Origin: Aromatoleum toluvorans | Lineage (GTDB): Bacteria > Pseudomonadota > Gammaproteobacteria > Burkholderiales > Rhodocyclaceae | NCBI RefSeq assembly: GCF_012910905.1 | Contig: NZ_WTVN01000018.1 | Coordinates: 1 to 64,000, forward strand | Length of the DNA stretch: 64,000 nucleotides | Direction: 5' to 3' | In this document: positions 48,981 through 58,673 of the stretch, piece after piece | How positions within the stretch are numbered: the stretch's first letter is position 1 | How the letters are laid out: each line of letters opens with the position of its first letter | Notes under the pieces: generated by a model | Databases searched by the model: none | What the model was told of the DNA's origin: nothing | The model's input: only the letters and a program-made list of their open reading frames with translations | Program-made: the position numbers and the translations under genes

Positions 48981-50201
48981 TCAGCTCCCCGTGCCGGCAC
49001 TCGTGCCGGCCAGGCGCCGCAGCACGCCGAGCATGTAGCGCCCGGCGCGGCCGCTCGGTTCCAGCCCGTTCTGCCGCTGTACCTCCTCGATCGCTTCGCG
49101 GCTGGTCTTGCCGATGACCCCGTCGATTTCCCCGACCGGGTACCCGAGGCGCGTGAGCAGGGTCTGCACTTCGCGGCGTTCGGCCCGGGACAGCCCGGGG
49201 TCATCGGTCGGCCAGGGTCTGACAAACGCCGCGGCGCCGCGGAGCCGATCCGACAGATGGGCAATGGCGAGCGCGTAGCTTTCGGCCGTGTTGTACGAGT
49301 AGATCGCGTCGAAGTTCCGCAGCACGAGGAAGGCCGGGCCGCCTTCGCCGGCGGGCAGCAGGATGGCCGCCGCGGTGGTGGAGGGTTCGAGCGGGGTTCT
49401 GTCGATGCGCTGGATGCCGAGCCGCATCCAGTCGGCGATCGAACGCTTGTTGTGCCGGCCTGCAAGCGAAGTATCGAAGCCGGCGGGCAGCGCTACTTCG
49501 TAACCCCAGGGTTGCCCGCCGATCCAGCCAGCCTTGGCGAGGAAGTTCGCGGTGGAGGCGAGGGCGTCGGGAATGCTGTCGACGAGATCGCGCCGTCCGT
49601 CGCCGTCGAAGTCCACCGCCACGCGGGCGAAGGTGGAGGGCATGAACTGCGTGTGCCCGAAGGCGCCGGCCCAGGAGCCGGTGAGGCGGGCCGCGTCGAC
49701 GTCGCCGTTTTCGATGATCCGCAGCGTGGCGAAGAATTCGCCGCGAAAGAAACCCTGCCGCCGCCCCTGGCAGGACAGCGTCGCGAGCGAGGTGAGCAGC
49801 GGGCGCTTGCCGACGGTGCGGCCGAAGTTGCTCTCCACGCCCCACACCGCCACGATCGTCGCCGGGTCGATGCCGTAGGCGGCTTCCACGGCCTGCAGGG
49901 TCGTGGCCCACTGCTGCATCATCGCATGCCCGTCGGCGATGCGTTCGTCGTCCACCAGCCCCGCCAGGTAATCCCAGATCGGCGTGCGGAACTCGGGCTG
50001 GTAGTCGAGCTGGCCGAGCACCGAGTTATCGGGTTCGAGGTTCCTGGCGTACGTGTCGAACGTTTCCGGCTTGATGCCACGGGTTTGTGCCTCCGTGCGC
50101 AGGTCGCCGATGCAGCGGTCGAACGAAGCATCGGCGGCGGCGGGCAGGGAGAGCAGGGTGGTCGCGAGGAGGCTGCAGACAAGGGGGGGCTTCAGGGTCA
50201 T
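48981..50201 (-). CDS. MltB-family lytic murein transglycosylase with peptidoglycan-binding domain
   Basis: A 406-residue exported enzyme. After a signal peptide (MTLKPPLVCSLLATTLLSLP) comes the MltB catalytic domain with the glutamate in VAVWGVESNFGRTVGKRP, and SWAGAFGHTQFMPSTFARVA. A C-terminal PG_binding_1 domain covers about 335-395 (LLTRLGYPVGEIDGVIGKTS). It cuts glycan strands in the periplasm. The sir2 gene follows 25 bp later. Confidence 0.92.
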   Translation of the reverse strand: MTLKPPLVCSLLATTLLSLPAAADASFDRCIGDLRTEAQTRGIKPETFDTYARNLEPDNSVLGQLDYQPEFRTPIWDYLAGLVDDERIADGHAMMQQWATTLQAVEAAYGIDPATIVAVWGVESNFGRTVGKRPLLTSLATLSCQGRRQGFFRGEFFATLRIIENGDVDAARLTGSWAGAFGHTQFMPSTFARVAVDFDGDGRRDLVDSIPDALASTANFLAKAGWIGGQPWGYEVALPAGFDTSLAGRHNKRSIADWMRLGIQRIDRTPLEPSTTAAAILLPAGEGGPAFLVLRNFDAIYSYNTAESYALAIAHLSDRLRGAAAFVRPWPTDDPGLSRAERREVQTLLTRLGYPVGEIDGVIGKTSREAIEEVQRQNGLEPSGRAGRYMLGVLRRLAGTSAGTGS

Positions 50202-50352
50202 CACTGGCAGGCTTGGGTGCGCGAATATGCCGATGGTACTCCCCTTGCGCCCGTCTCGCCGAATGGCGGGAAGCGTCGGCACCTGTGGCATGCTTACTGG
50301 TTTTGCCAATCCCGCGCAGCTCGTGCCCGCTGCGCGCCCTGTGAGCCGTTCG

Positions 50353-51288
50353 ATGGAAGTCGTGCTTGGAATCATCCTGCCGGTGTTCGGCACCCTGGGG
50401 CTGGGTTATGTCGCGGCGCGCCTGGGCCTGTTCGACGAGGCGGCGAACCGCGGCCTGTCCGTGTTCGTGTTCAACTTCGCCCTGCCGCTGATGCTGTTCC
50501 GCGCGATCGCGCAGACGGACCTTCCGGAAGCCTTGCCGTGGGGTTACCTGCTGTCGTATTTCATCGGCGCGTTCTCGGTGTTCGGCCTGTCGATGCTTGC
50601 CAGCAGGCTGCTGTTCGCCCGCAACCTCGCGGAGCAGGGGGTGCTGGGGCTGGGGGCGAGCTTCTCCAATACCGCGATGCTCGGCATTCCGCTGGTCGTG
50701 ACGGCCTTTGGCCCGTCGGCAGCGCTGCCGCTGTTCATGCTGATTGCGGTCCATAGTCTCGTGATGCTGCCGCCGACGACAGCGCTGATCGAAACCGCGC
50801 GCGGGGGCAACCAGTCGCCCGCCCGGCTCGTGCTCGGCCTCGTGCGCAGCATCGCCGCAACGCCGATCATCTGGGGCCTGAGCATCGGCCTGACGCTGGC
50901 CACGCTGGGCGTGTCACTTCCCGGGCCGGTGGATGCCGTTGCAAAGAGCCTCGGCAGCGCGGCCGCACCGTGCGCGCTGTTCGCCCTCGGCGCCTCGCTC
51001 ACCCGCTACCAGGCGGGCGGCAATCTGCGGGAGCCCCTGATGCTCGTGCTGCTGAAGACCATCGTCCATCCCGCGCTCGTCTGGCTGCTCGCGACCCGCG
51101 TGTTCGAGGTTCCCGATCTGTGGGCAACCGTCGCCGTGACGCTCGCTGCCTTGCCGACGGGTGTCACGCCCTATCTGTTTGCGCAGCGCTATCAGGCCGG
51201 CCTGGCGACCTCCGCTTCGGCAGTCTTTCTTTCCACGATGCTGTCCGCCGTGACCCTGTCGGCCCTGCTGCTGGCGTTGCGCACCTGA
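50353..51288 (+). CDS. AEC-family (auxin efflux carrier type) transporter
   Basis: A 311-residue inner-membrane protein with about ten helices in two repeats (LGIILPVFGTLGLGYVAARL; LGASFSNTAMLGIPLVVTAF). The SNTAMLGIPL motif is typical of AEC/MdcF-like carriers, which export or import organic acids. Start ATG 50353; a GTG 12 bp upstream is possible. Divergent from mltB. Substrate unknown. Confidence 0.88.
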   Translation: MEVVLGIILPVFGTLGLGYVAARLGLFDEAANRGLSVFVFNFALPLMLFRAIAQTDLPEALPWGYLLSYFIGAFSVFGLSMLASRLLFARNLAEQGVLGLGASFSNTAMLGIPLVVTAFGPSAALPLFMLIAVHSLVMLPPTTALIETARGGNQSPARLVLGLVRSIAATPIIWGLSIGLTLATLGVSLPGPVDAVAKSLGSAAAPCALFALGASLTRYQAGGNLREPLMLVLLKTIVHPALVWLLATRVFEVPDLWATVAVTLAALPTGVTPYLFAQRYQAGLATSASAVFLSTMLSAVTLSALLLALRT

Positions 51289-51497
51289 CGGTCACGAGAC
51301 GCGGAGCGGGACAGATTCCCGTTCAGGCACGCCGGCGTTCACGCGCGCCTTGCAGGATTCGCTCACATTTCCGGCGCGGCCCCCCCGGCTGCAGAGTGGC
51401 ACTTTTGACGTATCCTTCGGGCATTCCCTGCGGAAATCGGCGCGGAAGTCCTCCGTCTTCGCCCGGTTTGCGCGCCCGAACTTCGATATGGATCAGC

Positions 51498-52943
51498 ATG
51501 AACCTGCACCCCGTAATCCTCTCCGGCGGTTCCGGCACCCGGCTGTGGCCGCTCTCGCGCGAGCAGTATCCCAAGCAGCTGCTGGCGCTGATCGGCGACG
51601 ACACCATGCTCCAGCAGACCGCGACCCGGCTCGACGGCTTTTCGGGGAGCCTTCCCGTCGCCGCCGAGCCGATCGTCGTGTGCAACGAGGAGTACCGCTT
51701 CATCACCGCCGAGCAGATGCGTGCGATCGGCCGTCCGACTTCCCGCATCCTGCTCGAACCGGTCGGCCGCAACACCGCGCCCGCGCTGACGCTGGCGGCC
51801 CTTTCGGTGGTGCGGGAGGATGGCGACGGCGTCCTTCTGGTCATGCCCGCAGACCACGTCGTCCGCGACCGCGAGGCCTTTCACCGTGCCGTCGCGACCG
51901 GGCTGGAGGCGGCGAGGGCGGGCGCGATGGTCACCTTCGGCATCGTCCCGGAACGGCCGGAAACCGGCTACGGCTACATCCGCTCGGGTAGCGAATGCAG
52001 TCCGGGGGTGCGCGAGGTCGAAGCCTTCGTCGAAAAACCGGATGCGCGCACGGCGGCGGAGTATGTCGCAAGCGGTGCCTATCTCTGGAACAGCGGTCTG
52101 TTCATGGTGCGCGCCAGCCTGTGGCTGAAGGCGATCGGCCATTTCAATCCCGCGATGCTGGCCGCCTGCGACGCGAGCGTCGGCGCGGCGGCGCGCGACA
52201 TCGACTTCGTCCGCATCGGGCGGGACGCGTTCGAAGCCTGCCCGTCCGACTCGATCGACTATGCGGTGATGGAGAAGCTTGCCGGCACGCCCGGGCTGGG
52301 CATCGCCCCGCGCGTCGTGCCGATGTCCGTCGGCTGGTCCGACGTCGGCGCCTGGGATGCGCTGTGGTCGCTCGCCGACAAGGACGAAGCCGGGAATGCC
52401 GCACGTGGCGATGTCGTGCTCGAAGGCACGACCAACAGCCTGGTCCATGCCACCAGCCGCATGGTTGCGTGTGTCGGGGTCGACGGGCTCATCGTCGTCG
52501 AGACGCCCGATGCCGTGCTGGTCGCCCACAAGGACCGCACGCAGGACGTCAAGCAGATCGTCTCGCGTCTCAAGGCGGACAAGCGCAGCCAGGTCTACGC
52601 CCATCGCAAGATCCACCGGCCGTGGGGCTGCTACGATTCGATCGACAACGGCCAGCGTTTCCAGGTCAAGCACATCGAAGTCAAGCCGGGTGCGGCGCTC
52701 AGCCTGCAGATGCATCACCATCGTGCCGAGCACTGGATCGTCGTGCGCGGCACGGCGAAGGTCACGCGTGGCGATGAAACCTTCCTGCTGACCGAGAACC
52801 AGTCGACCTACATCCCCCTGGGGGTGACCCACCGTCTCGAGAATCCGGGAAAGCTGATGCTCGAGATGATCGAGGTCCAGTCAGGCGGCTATCTCGGCGA
52901 AGACGACATCGTGCGCTTCGAGGATACCTACGGCCGCAAGTAG
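51498..52943 (+). CDS. manC: Mannose-1-phosphate guanylyltransferase / mannose-6-phosphate isomerase
   Basis: A 481-residue bifunctional enzyme that makes GDP-mannose for polysaccharides. The N-terminal nucleotidyltransferase has the pyrophosphorylase signature VILSGGSGTRLWPLSREQYP and the FVEKPD motif. The C-terminal cupin isomerase domain carries the metal histidines in LQMHHHRAEHWIVVRGTAKV. The start MNLHPVILSGG was chosen for family fit. No other polysaccharide gene is adjacent. Confidence 0.94.
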   Translation: MNLHPVILSGGSGTRLWPLSREQYPKQLLALIGDDTMLQQTATRLDGFSGSLPVAAEPIVVCNEEYRFITAEQMRAIGRPTSRILLEPVGRNTAPALTLAALSVVREDGDGVLLVMPADHVVRDREAFHRAVATGLEAARAGAMVTFGIVPERPETGYGYIRSGSECSPGVREVEAFVEKPDARTAAEYVASGAYLWNSGLFMVRASLWLKAIGHFNPAMLAACDASVGAAARDIDFVRIGRDAFEACPSDSIDYAVMEKLAGTPGLGIAPRVVPMSVGWSDVGAWDALWSLADKDEAGNAARGDVVLEGTTNSLVHATSRMVACVGVDGLIVVETPDAVLVAHKDRTQDVKQIVSRLKADKRSQVYAHRKIHRPWGCYDSIDNGQRFQVKHIEVKPGAALSLQMHHHRAEHWIVVRGTAKVTRGDETFLLTENQSTYIPLGVTHRLENPGKLMLEMIEVQSGGYLGEDDIVRFEDTYGRK

Positions 52944-52957
52944 GAGAGCGTTACCGG

Positions 52958-52982
52958 GCGGACGGGCCTTGCACCCGTCCGC
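52958..52982. terminator. Hairpin between manC and bamD
   Basis: A perfect 9-bp stem (gcggacggg) with a 7-nt loop between the convergent stops. There is no T-run, so its strength is uncertain. Confidence 0.55.
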
Positions 52983-52994
52983 AATCGTTCCGGA

Positions 52995-53792
52995 TTACCA
53001 GAGCTGCCACCACGGACGGGTGTCCTTCGGGCCCCCCGCGTAATACACGCTGTTCGGGAAGTTCTTGCGCATCACGCGGTCGGCATCGTCGCGCAGATCC
53101 TTCATTCCCAGCGAGTCGTAGCTCTTGACCAGCATGAACAGCGCCTCTTCGTTCGCCGGCGCATTCGGATAGGTCTTGACCACTGCCTGTGCACGGTTGA
53201 TTGCCGCCACGTAGGCGCCGCGCTTGTAGTAATAGCGTGCGACATGCACCTCGTGCTGGGCGAGCGAATTCACGAGGTACTGCATGCGCTGGCGCGAGTC
53301 GTCGGCATACTTGCTGTTCGGGAAGCGGCTCACGAGCTGGCCGAAGGTGTCGAAGGACTCCTGCGCCGCTTTCGGGTCGCGCTCCGAGAGATCCTGGTTC
53401 GACAGCCCCGCGAGCAGGCCGAGGTCCTCGTTGAAGGTCGCGAGGCCCTTCAGGTAGTACATGTAGTCCGTATTCGGATGGTTCGGATGCAGCTTGATGA
53501 AGCGATCCGCCGCCGCGATCGCCAGCGCCGGCTCATAGGACTTGTAGTGGGCGTAGGCCACCTCGATCTGCGCCTGCTGCGCATAGCGGCCGTAGGGGAA
53601 TCGCGCCTCGAGTTTTTCGAAGAGCTTGATCGCCTGCTCGTAGGAACCCTCGGCCATGTAATTCTTTGCTTCCGAGTACAGCTTCTGGGCGTTCCAGCCG
53701 GCCGTCTCGTCGACCTGTTCCGGCAAAAGGCCGCAGCCGCCGAGCAGCAATGCACCGATAACCGCTAAACTTCCAAGGGTGAACCTGGCCAT
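52995..53792 (-). CDS. bamD: Outer-membrane assembly lipoprotein BamD
   Basis: A 265-residue TPR-rich lipoprotein of the BAM complex. The lipobox is LLLGGCGLLPEQVDETA, and the mature protein starts with the typical WNAQKLYSEAKNYMAEGSYE TPR. The RFPYGRYAQQAQIEVAYAHY and ASDRF-like features match ComL/BamD. It is essential in most species. Divergent from rluD, with 14 bp overlap of coding regions under the starts chosen here. Confidence 0.95.
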   Translation of the reverse strand: MARFTLGSLAVIGALLLGGCGLLPEQVDETAGWNAQKLYSEAKNYMAEGSYEQAIKLFEKLEARFPYGRYAQQAQIEVAYAHYKSYEPALAIAAADRFIKLHPNHPNTDYMYYLKGLATFNEDLGLLAGLSNQDLSERDPKAAQESFDTFGQLVSRFPNSKYADDSRQRMQYLVNSLAQHEVHVARYYYKRGAYVAAINRAQAVVKTYPNAPANEEALFMLVKSYDSLGMKDLRDDADRVMRKNFPNSVYYAGGPKDTRPWWQLW

Positions 53793-54768
53793 CGAAAAAA
53801 CTCGCGTGAATGAACCGGATGATTATAGCCCACAGGACGGGGCTGCTTCGCACCACCGGCTGATGATCCCGACCGATTGCGCCGGCCTGCGGCTCGACCA
53901 GGCGCTTGCGCAGCTGTTTCCCGCGCACTCGCGCAGCCGTCTGCAGGCGTGGCTCAAGTCCGGGCGCGTCAGCCTCAACGGCGGCCTGCACGACGCAAAA
54001 TTCAAGGTGTGGGGCGGTGAAGTCCTCGAAGTGGACGCGGCACCAGCGCCCGAGGAGGTTGCCGAGGCGCCCGAGGACATCCCGCTGAACATCGTGTTCG
54101 AGGATGCCCACCTCCTCGTCATCGACAAGCCGGTCGGGCTCGTCGTGCATCCCGGCAGCGGAAACTGGAGCGGCACGCTCCTCAACGCCTTGCTGCATCA
54201 TGCGCCCGAGCTCGCGGGCGTGCCGCGCGCCGGCATCGTGCATCGGCTCGACAAGGACACCAGCGGCCTGATGGTGGTCGCCCGGACCCTCGAAGCCCAG
54301 ACCGACCTCGTGCGCCAGCTCCAGGCGCGTACCGTCAGGCGGCACTATCTCGCGCTCGTGCATGGCACGGTGACGGGCCCCGGCGTCGTCGACGCCGCGA
54401 TCGGCCGCCACCCGTCGCAGCGCACGAAGATGGCCGTGCATTCGGCCGGGCGCGTCGCCGTGACGCGCTATTCCGTGTGCGAACGTTTCACGCGCGCGAC
54501 GCTCGTCGAGTGCCGGCTCGAGACCGGGCGCACGCACCAGATCCGCGTCCACATGGCGCACGTCGGCCATCCGCTCATCGGCGATGCGACCTACGGCCGG
54601 CGGCGCAGCGGCAACGCAGTCCTGGATGCCTTCCCGCGACAAGCCCTGCATGCCTTCCGCCTCGGCCTCGTTCATCCCGCGACCGGCGAGGAAATGGCGT
54701 GGGAGTCGCCCCTGCCGCAGGATTTCGAAAGCCTCCTCGCAATCATCCGCACGGAGCTGGCCGCATGA
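53779..54768 (+). CDS. rluD: 23S rRNA pseudouridine synthase RluD
   Basis: A 329-residue enzyme that makes pseudouridines in helix 69 of 23S rRNA. An S4 RNA-binding domain (LRLDQALAQLFPAHSRSRLQ) precedes the catalytic domain with the aspartate in GIVHRLDKDTSGLMVVART. The start is uncertain: ATG 53779 overlaps bamD, and GTG 53806 or ATG 53863 are alternatives. The stop overlaps the pgeF start by 4 bp. Confidence 0.92.
   Translation: MNLAIEKTRVNEPDDYSPQDGAASHHRLMIPTDCAGLRLDQALAQLFPAHSRSRLQAWLKSGRVSLNGGLHDAKFKVWGGEVLEVDAAPAPEEVAEAPEDIPLNIVFEDAHLLVIDKPVGLVVHPGSGNWSGTLLNALLHHAPELAGVPRAGIVHRLDKDTSGLMVVARTLEAQTDLVRQLQARTVRRHYLALVHGTVTGPGVVDAAIGRHPSQRTKMAVHSAGRVAVTRYSVCERFTRATLVECRLETGRTHQIRVHMAHVGHPLIGDATYGRRRSGNAVLDAFPRQALHAFRLGLVHPATGEEMAWESPLPQDFESLLAIIRTELAA
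53822..53827 (-). promoter_or_regulatory. Candidate -10 box for bamD
   Basis: A perfect TATAAT on the minus strand, 29 bp before the bamD start, lying inside the 5-prime part of rluD. The -35 region is weak. Confidence 0.45.
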
Positions 54769-55508
54769 GTCCCGACTGGTTCGAACCCGACTGGCCTGCC
54801 CCCGAGCGCGTGCGGGCCCTGGTCACGACGCGGCATGGCGGCGTCAGCGAGGGGCCGTGGGCGAGCATGAATCTCGGCAGCCACGTCGGCGATTCGCCGA
54901 TTGCGGTGGCCCGCAACCGGGCGATCCTGCGCGCCATCGTGCCGTCGGAACCCCACTGGCTGGACCAGGTGCATGGCACCGATGTGTGGGATGCCGCGAG
55001 CGCGGACGCCGGCGGTGCTCCGCCGCGTGCCGATGCCTCGGTCGCGCGCGAGGCCGGTGCGGTATGCGTCGTCATGACGGCGGACTGCCTGCCGGTGCTC
55101 TTCTGCGATGACGAAGGGTCGGTCGTGGCCGCCGCTCATGCGGGATGGCGCGGCCTCGCGGCGGGCATCCTCGACGCCACGGTCGCGCGCATGGGCGTCC
55201 CGCCCGGGCGCATCATGGCCTGGATGGGGCCCGCGATCGGGCCTGAGGCCTTCGAGGTCGGCGGTGAAGTGCGGGAGCGCTTCATCGCGGCCGACGGAAA
55301 GGCCGAGCGTGCGTTTTATCCGGCGCCATCGGACGGCAAGTGGTATGCCGACCTGTTCGAGCTTGCGCGTCAGCGTCTGCGGTCGATCGGGGTCGAGCGC
55401 GTGTCCGGCGGCGACGTGTGCACCCACTCCGACCCCTTGCGCTGGTTTTCCTATCGCCGCGACGGCGTGACCGGGCGGCTGGCTTCGCTGGTGTGGCTCT
55501 CGGAATGA
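54765..55508 (+). CDS. pgeF: Peptidoglycan editing factor PgeF (YfiH family, laccase domain)
   Basis: A 247-residue protein with the conserved metal/active-site residues in QVHGTDVWD, VVMTADCLPVLFCDDEG and VAAAHAGWRGLAAGI. The family trims wrongly incorporated L-serine from cell-wall precursors; older names call it polyphenol oxidase. ATGA overlap with rluD shows coupled translation, a conserved pair. Confidence 0.93.
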   Translation: MSPDWFEPDWPAPERVRALVTTRHGGVSEGPWASMNLGSHVGDSPIAVARNRAILRAIVPSEPHWLDQVHGTDVWDAASADAGGAPPRADASVAREAGAVCVVMTADCLPVLFCDDEGSVVAAAHAGWRGLAAGILDATVARMGVPPGRIMAWMGPAIGPEAFEVGGEVRERFIAADGKAERAFYPAPSDGKWYADLFELARQRLRSIGVERVSGGDVCTHSDPLRWFSYRRDGVTGRLASLVWLSE

Positions 55509-55524
55509 GAGCGCACCGGATTGG

Positions 55525-55749
55525 CTATTGATCGCTATTCGAATCGGATCTATCGTGCGACGGAGCCTCGCTCGCGTCTTCCCGACGCGCCGCGGCGCGA
55601 CGGCGAGCCGGGGTTCCCGCAAGCCACAGAAACAATGCCAGGGGGGCGGCCCCCCAGAATACGAACGTGAGAACCCCGCCGACGACCGTCGTGTCGGAGA
55701 TCGCCGCGATCAGCACGACGTACAGCCAGGCGATTGCGATAATGTACAT
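55525..55749 (-). CDS. Small two-helix membrane protein
   Basis: A 74-residue protein with two membrane helices (MYIIAIAWLYVVLIAAIS; VLTFVFWGAAPLALFLWLAG) and a basic, then serine/aspartate-rich, cytoplasmic tail. Unknown function. It is placed convergently behind pgeF and divergently to phaC. Confidence 0.65.
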   Translation of the reverse strand: MYIIAIAWLYVVLIAAISDTTVVGGVLTFVFWGAAPLALFLWLAGTPARRRAAARREDASEAPSHDRSDSNSDQ

Positions 55750-55870
55750 GGCGCCGATTCTACCCGCGGCAACGCGGATCCGTCGTCAGGGGCCTTTGCG
55801 GCCCGGAGAGAATCAATAGAGTGACCAGCGTGTTCCGCATGCGTCCGAACCCGCGCCTCAGGAGGGGCTG

Positions 55871-57613
55871 ATGTCCGAATCCGACAACAATCAGGGCAAC
55901 CCGGCAATTCAGGGGATGCTTCAGTTCGGCCAGGCGATGGCGCAGAACTTCTTTCAGGCCATCGCGCGCCAGCATGCCGTCATGCAGGACAGCGGCGGCG
56001 AAGCGGCTCCCAACGTCCCCATGCCCGAAACGGAAGTGTTTGCGCGCCTGCAAAAGGAGTTTGCCGAGCGCCACGCCGCGCTGTGGTCGACGATGCTGCA
56101 AGTGAAGCCGGGTGAAACGGTGGCGCCGGTCGTGTCGCCGGAGCCGGGGGACCGGCGGTTCGCCTCGCCCGAATGGACGGCGAGCCCGGTCTTCGACTAC
56201 ATCCGCCAGGCTTATCTGCTGAATGCCAGCTTCCTTCGACAGGTTTCCGACGAACTGCCGATGGCCGACGGCCGCGCCAAGTCGCGCCTGCAGTTCCTGA
56301 CGCGGCAATACATCGACGCACTCGCGCCGTCCAACTTTGCCGCCACCAATCCGGAATTCATCAAGACCGCCCTCGACACCGAAGGCGAGAGCATCACCCG
56401 CGGGATCAAGAACCTGATCGCCGACCTCGAGAAGGGCCGCGTGTCGATGACCGACGACGCGGCTTTCGAGGTCGGGCGCAACATCGCGGTTTCGCCCGGC
56501 GCGGTCATCTACGAGAACGAGCTGATGCAGCTCGTCCAGTACGCGCCGCTGACCGACAAGGTCGCCCAGGTGCCGCTGCTGATCGTGCCGCCGTGCATCA
56601 ACAAGTTCTACATCCTCGATCTCCAGCCTGACAACTCGCTGGTGCGCTTCGCCGTGGAGCAGGGATTCACGGTCTTCCTCATCTCGTGGAAGAACCCCAA
56701 GGCGCCGGAAGCGACCGCCACATGGGACGATTACCTCGAAAAGGGGCCCCTCAAGGCGCTGGAGGTCGTGCGCACCGTCACGCGTGTGAAGAAACCAAAC
56801 GTGCTCGGGTTCTGCGTTGGTGGCACGATATTGACATCGGCCCTCGGTGTCGCGCGTGCGCGTGGCGAAGATCCCGTCGCGAGCCTCACGCTGATGACGA
56901 CGCTGCTGGATTTCGCCGATGCGGGAGAGCTCGGCTGCCTGGTCGACGAGGCCAGCGTGGCGGCACGCGAAGCCGCGATCGGCAAGGGCGGGCTGCTGCC
57001 CGGGCAGGAATTGGCGAACGTGTTTTCCGCACTGCGTGCCAACGACCTCATATGGCAATACGTCGTGGGCAACTACCTGAAGGGGAACAAACCGCAGGCG
57101 TTCGACCTGCTGTACTGGAATTCCGACAGCACGAATCTGCCGGGGCCGTTCCTGACATGGTATTTGCGTAACATGTATCTGGAAAATAACCTCCGCATGC
57201 CGGGGAAGCTCAAGATGCTCGGCGTGAAGGTCGATCTCGGCAAGGTCGACGTGCCGGCGTATCTGCTCGCGACACGCGAGGATCACATCGTTCCGTGGAA
57301 GGGTGCCTACCTGTCGCGCAGCCTGTTGGGTGGAGAAACGACCTTCGTGCTCGGCGCCAGCGGCCACATCGCCGGTGCGGTGAATCCGGCATCGAAGAAT
57401 CGGCGCAGCTATTGGGTGAATGCATCCGGCGCCGCCGATCCGGACGAATGGCTGGAAGGGGCCGTCGAGCAGAAAGGCAGCTGGTGGCTGCACTGGATCG
57501 AATGGCTGAAGACGTACGGCGGCAAGCAGGTCGCCGCGCGCGGCCGAATGGGTAACGCGAAATATGCGCCGATCGAGCCTGCGCCGGGGCGCTACGTGAA
57601 GGAAAAGGCTTGA
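55871..57613 (+). CDS. phaC: Class I poly(3-hydroxyalkanoate) synthase
   Basis: A 580-residue polymerase that joins 3-hydroxybutyryl-CoA units into PHB granules. The lipase-like box GFCVGGT has the catalytic Cys315. The aspartate in YLLATREDHIVPW and the histidine in VLGASGHIAGAVNPASKN complete the triad. Length and the N-terminal region fit class I. A caggagg site precedes the ATG. The two phaB genes and phaR follow. Confidence 0.95.
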   Translation: MSESDNNQGNPAIQGMLQFGQAMAQNFFQAIARQHAVMQDSGGEAAPNVPMPETEVFARLQKEFAERHAALWSTMLQVKPGETVAPVVSPEPGDRRFASPEWTASPVFDYIRQAYLLNASFLRQVSDELPMADGRAKSRLQFLTRQYIDALAPSNFAATNPEFIKTALDTEGESITRGIKNLIADLEKGRVSMTDDAAFEVGRNIAVSPGAVIYENELMQLVQYAPLTDKVAQVPLLIVPPCINKFYILDLQPDNSLVRFAVEQGFTVFLISWKNPKAPEATATWDDYLEKGPLKALEVVRTVTRVKKPNVLGFCVGGTILTSALGVARARGEDPVASLTLMTTLLDFADAGELGCLVDEASVAAREAAIGKGGLLPGQELANVFSALRANDLIWQYVVGNYLKGNKPQAFDLLYWNSDSTNLPGPFLTWYLRNMYLENNLRMPGKLKMLGVKVDLGKVDVPAYLLATREDHIVPWKGAYLSRSLLGGETTFVLGASGHIAGAVNPASKNRRSYWVNASGAADPDEWLEGAVEQKGSWWLHWIEWLKTYGGKQVAARGRMGNAKYAPIEPAPGRYVKEKA

Positions 57614-57725
57614 CCGGCCCGATTGACTGAAGAACAAGAATTATCCAGTGGCAGCGGACACGGGGGCGCTGCCGCAAATGCATGGAAACCCTTCGTGAAT
57701 CGATCAACGGGAGAGGAGTAAGTTT

Positions 57726-58466
57726 ATGGCAAGAGTTGCACTAGTGACCGGTGGCATGGGTGGCCTGGGCGAGGCGGTCTGCATCAAGCTCGCCGCGCTG
57801 GGCTACAGGGTCGTGACGACGCATTCCCCGGGCAACACCAAGGCCGCTGAATGGCTGCAGACCATGAACAACATGGGCTACGGCTTCAAGGCCTACCCCT
57901 GTGACGTGTCGGATTTCGATTCGTGCAAGACCTGCGTCGAGACCGTCACCCGGGAAGTGGGGCCCGTGGACGTGCTGGTGAATAACGCCGGGATCACCCG
58001 CGACATGACCTTCAGGAAGATGACCAAGGCCGACTGGGATGCCGTCGTCTCTACCAACCTCGACAGCGTGTTCAACATGACCAAGCAGGTCATGGACGGC
58101 ATGGTCGAGCGCAAGTGGGGACGCGTCATCAACGTTTCGTCGGTCAACGGCCAGAAAGGTGCGTTCGGCCAGACCAACTACTCCGCCGCGAAGGCGGGGA
58201 TGCACGGCTTCACCAAGGCGTTGGCGCTGGAAGTTGCGCGTAGTGGCGTAACCGTCAACACCATCTCGCCGGGCTATATCGGCACCAAGATGGTGACGGC
58301 CATCCCGCAGGAAATCCTTGAATCCAAGATCCTGCCGCAGATTCCCGTGTCGCGTCTGGGCAAGCCGGAGGAAATCGCCGGACTGGTGGCCTACCTCGCA
58401 TCCGAGGAGGCCGCATTCGTGACCGGCGCCAACATTTCCATCAACGGCGGCCAGCACATGTTCTGA
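57726..58466 (+). CDS. phaB: Acetoacetyl-CoA reductase, copy 1
   Basis: A 246-residue short-chain dehydrogenase that makes (R)-3-hydroxybutyryl-CoA with NADPH. The nucleotide motif VTGGMGGLGEAVCIKLAALG is at the start, VNNAGITRDMTFRKM follows, and the catalytic Ser-Tyr-Lys lie in NVSSVNGQKGAFGQTNYSAA with the next K. A gagaggag site precedes the ATG. 112 bp after phaC. Confidence 0.93.
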   Translation: MARVALVTGGMGGLGEAVCIKLAALGYRVVTTHSPGNTKAAEWLQTMNNMGYGFKAYPCDVSDFDSCKTCVETVTREVGPVDVLVNNAGITRDMTFRKMTKADWDAVVSTNLDSVFNMTKQVMDGMVERKWGRVINVSSVNGQKGAFGQTNYSAAKAGMHGFTKALALEVARSGVTVNTISPGYIGTKMVTAIPQEILESKILPQIPVSRLGKPEEIAGLVAYLASEEAAFVTGANISINGGQHMF

Positions 58467-58487
58467 CCCGGACCGGATCGGTCCGAG

Positions 58488-58523
58488 AACGGCGCGTCTC
58501 CCGAGGGGGGCGCGCCGTTTTGT
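58488..58523 (+). terminator. Terminator after the first phaB
   Basis: A 9-bp stem aacggcgcg/cgcgccgtt followed by ttttgtttt. It separates the two phaB genes into different transcripts. Confidence 0.8.
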
Positions 58524-58555
58524 TTTGCGGTGCAGCAAAAAGTCCAAAAACTGCC

Positions 58556-58561
58556 TATAAT
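58556..58561 (+). promoter_or_regulatory. Candidate -10 box for the second phaB
   Basis: A perfect TATAAT, 112 bp before the second phaB start, right after the terminator. No good -35 was seen. Confidence 0.5.
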
Positions 58562-58673
58562 TTGTCCGCTTTGCGGTAATGCAATGCCGCACGGTTGCCA
58601 GAGGAAGTGCGCTGCATGCGGTTGCGGTGCGACCCGCGCGCTTCCCATCACCAATCTGCAAGAGGATTGCACC

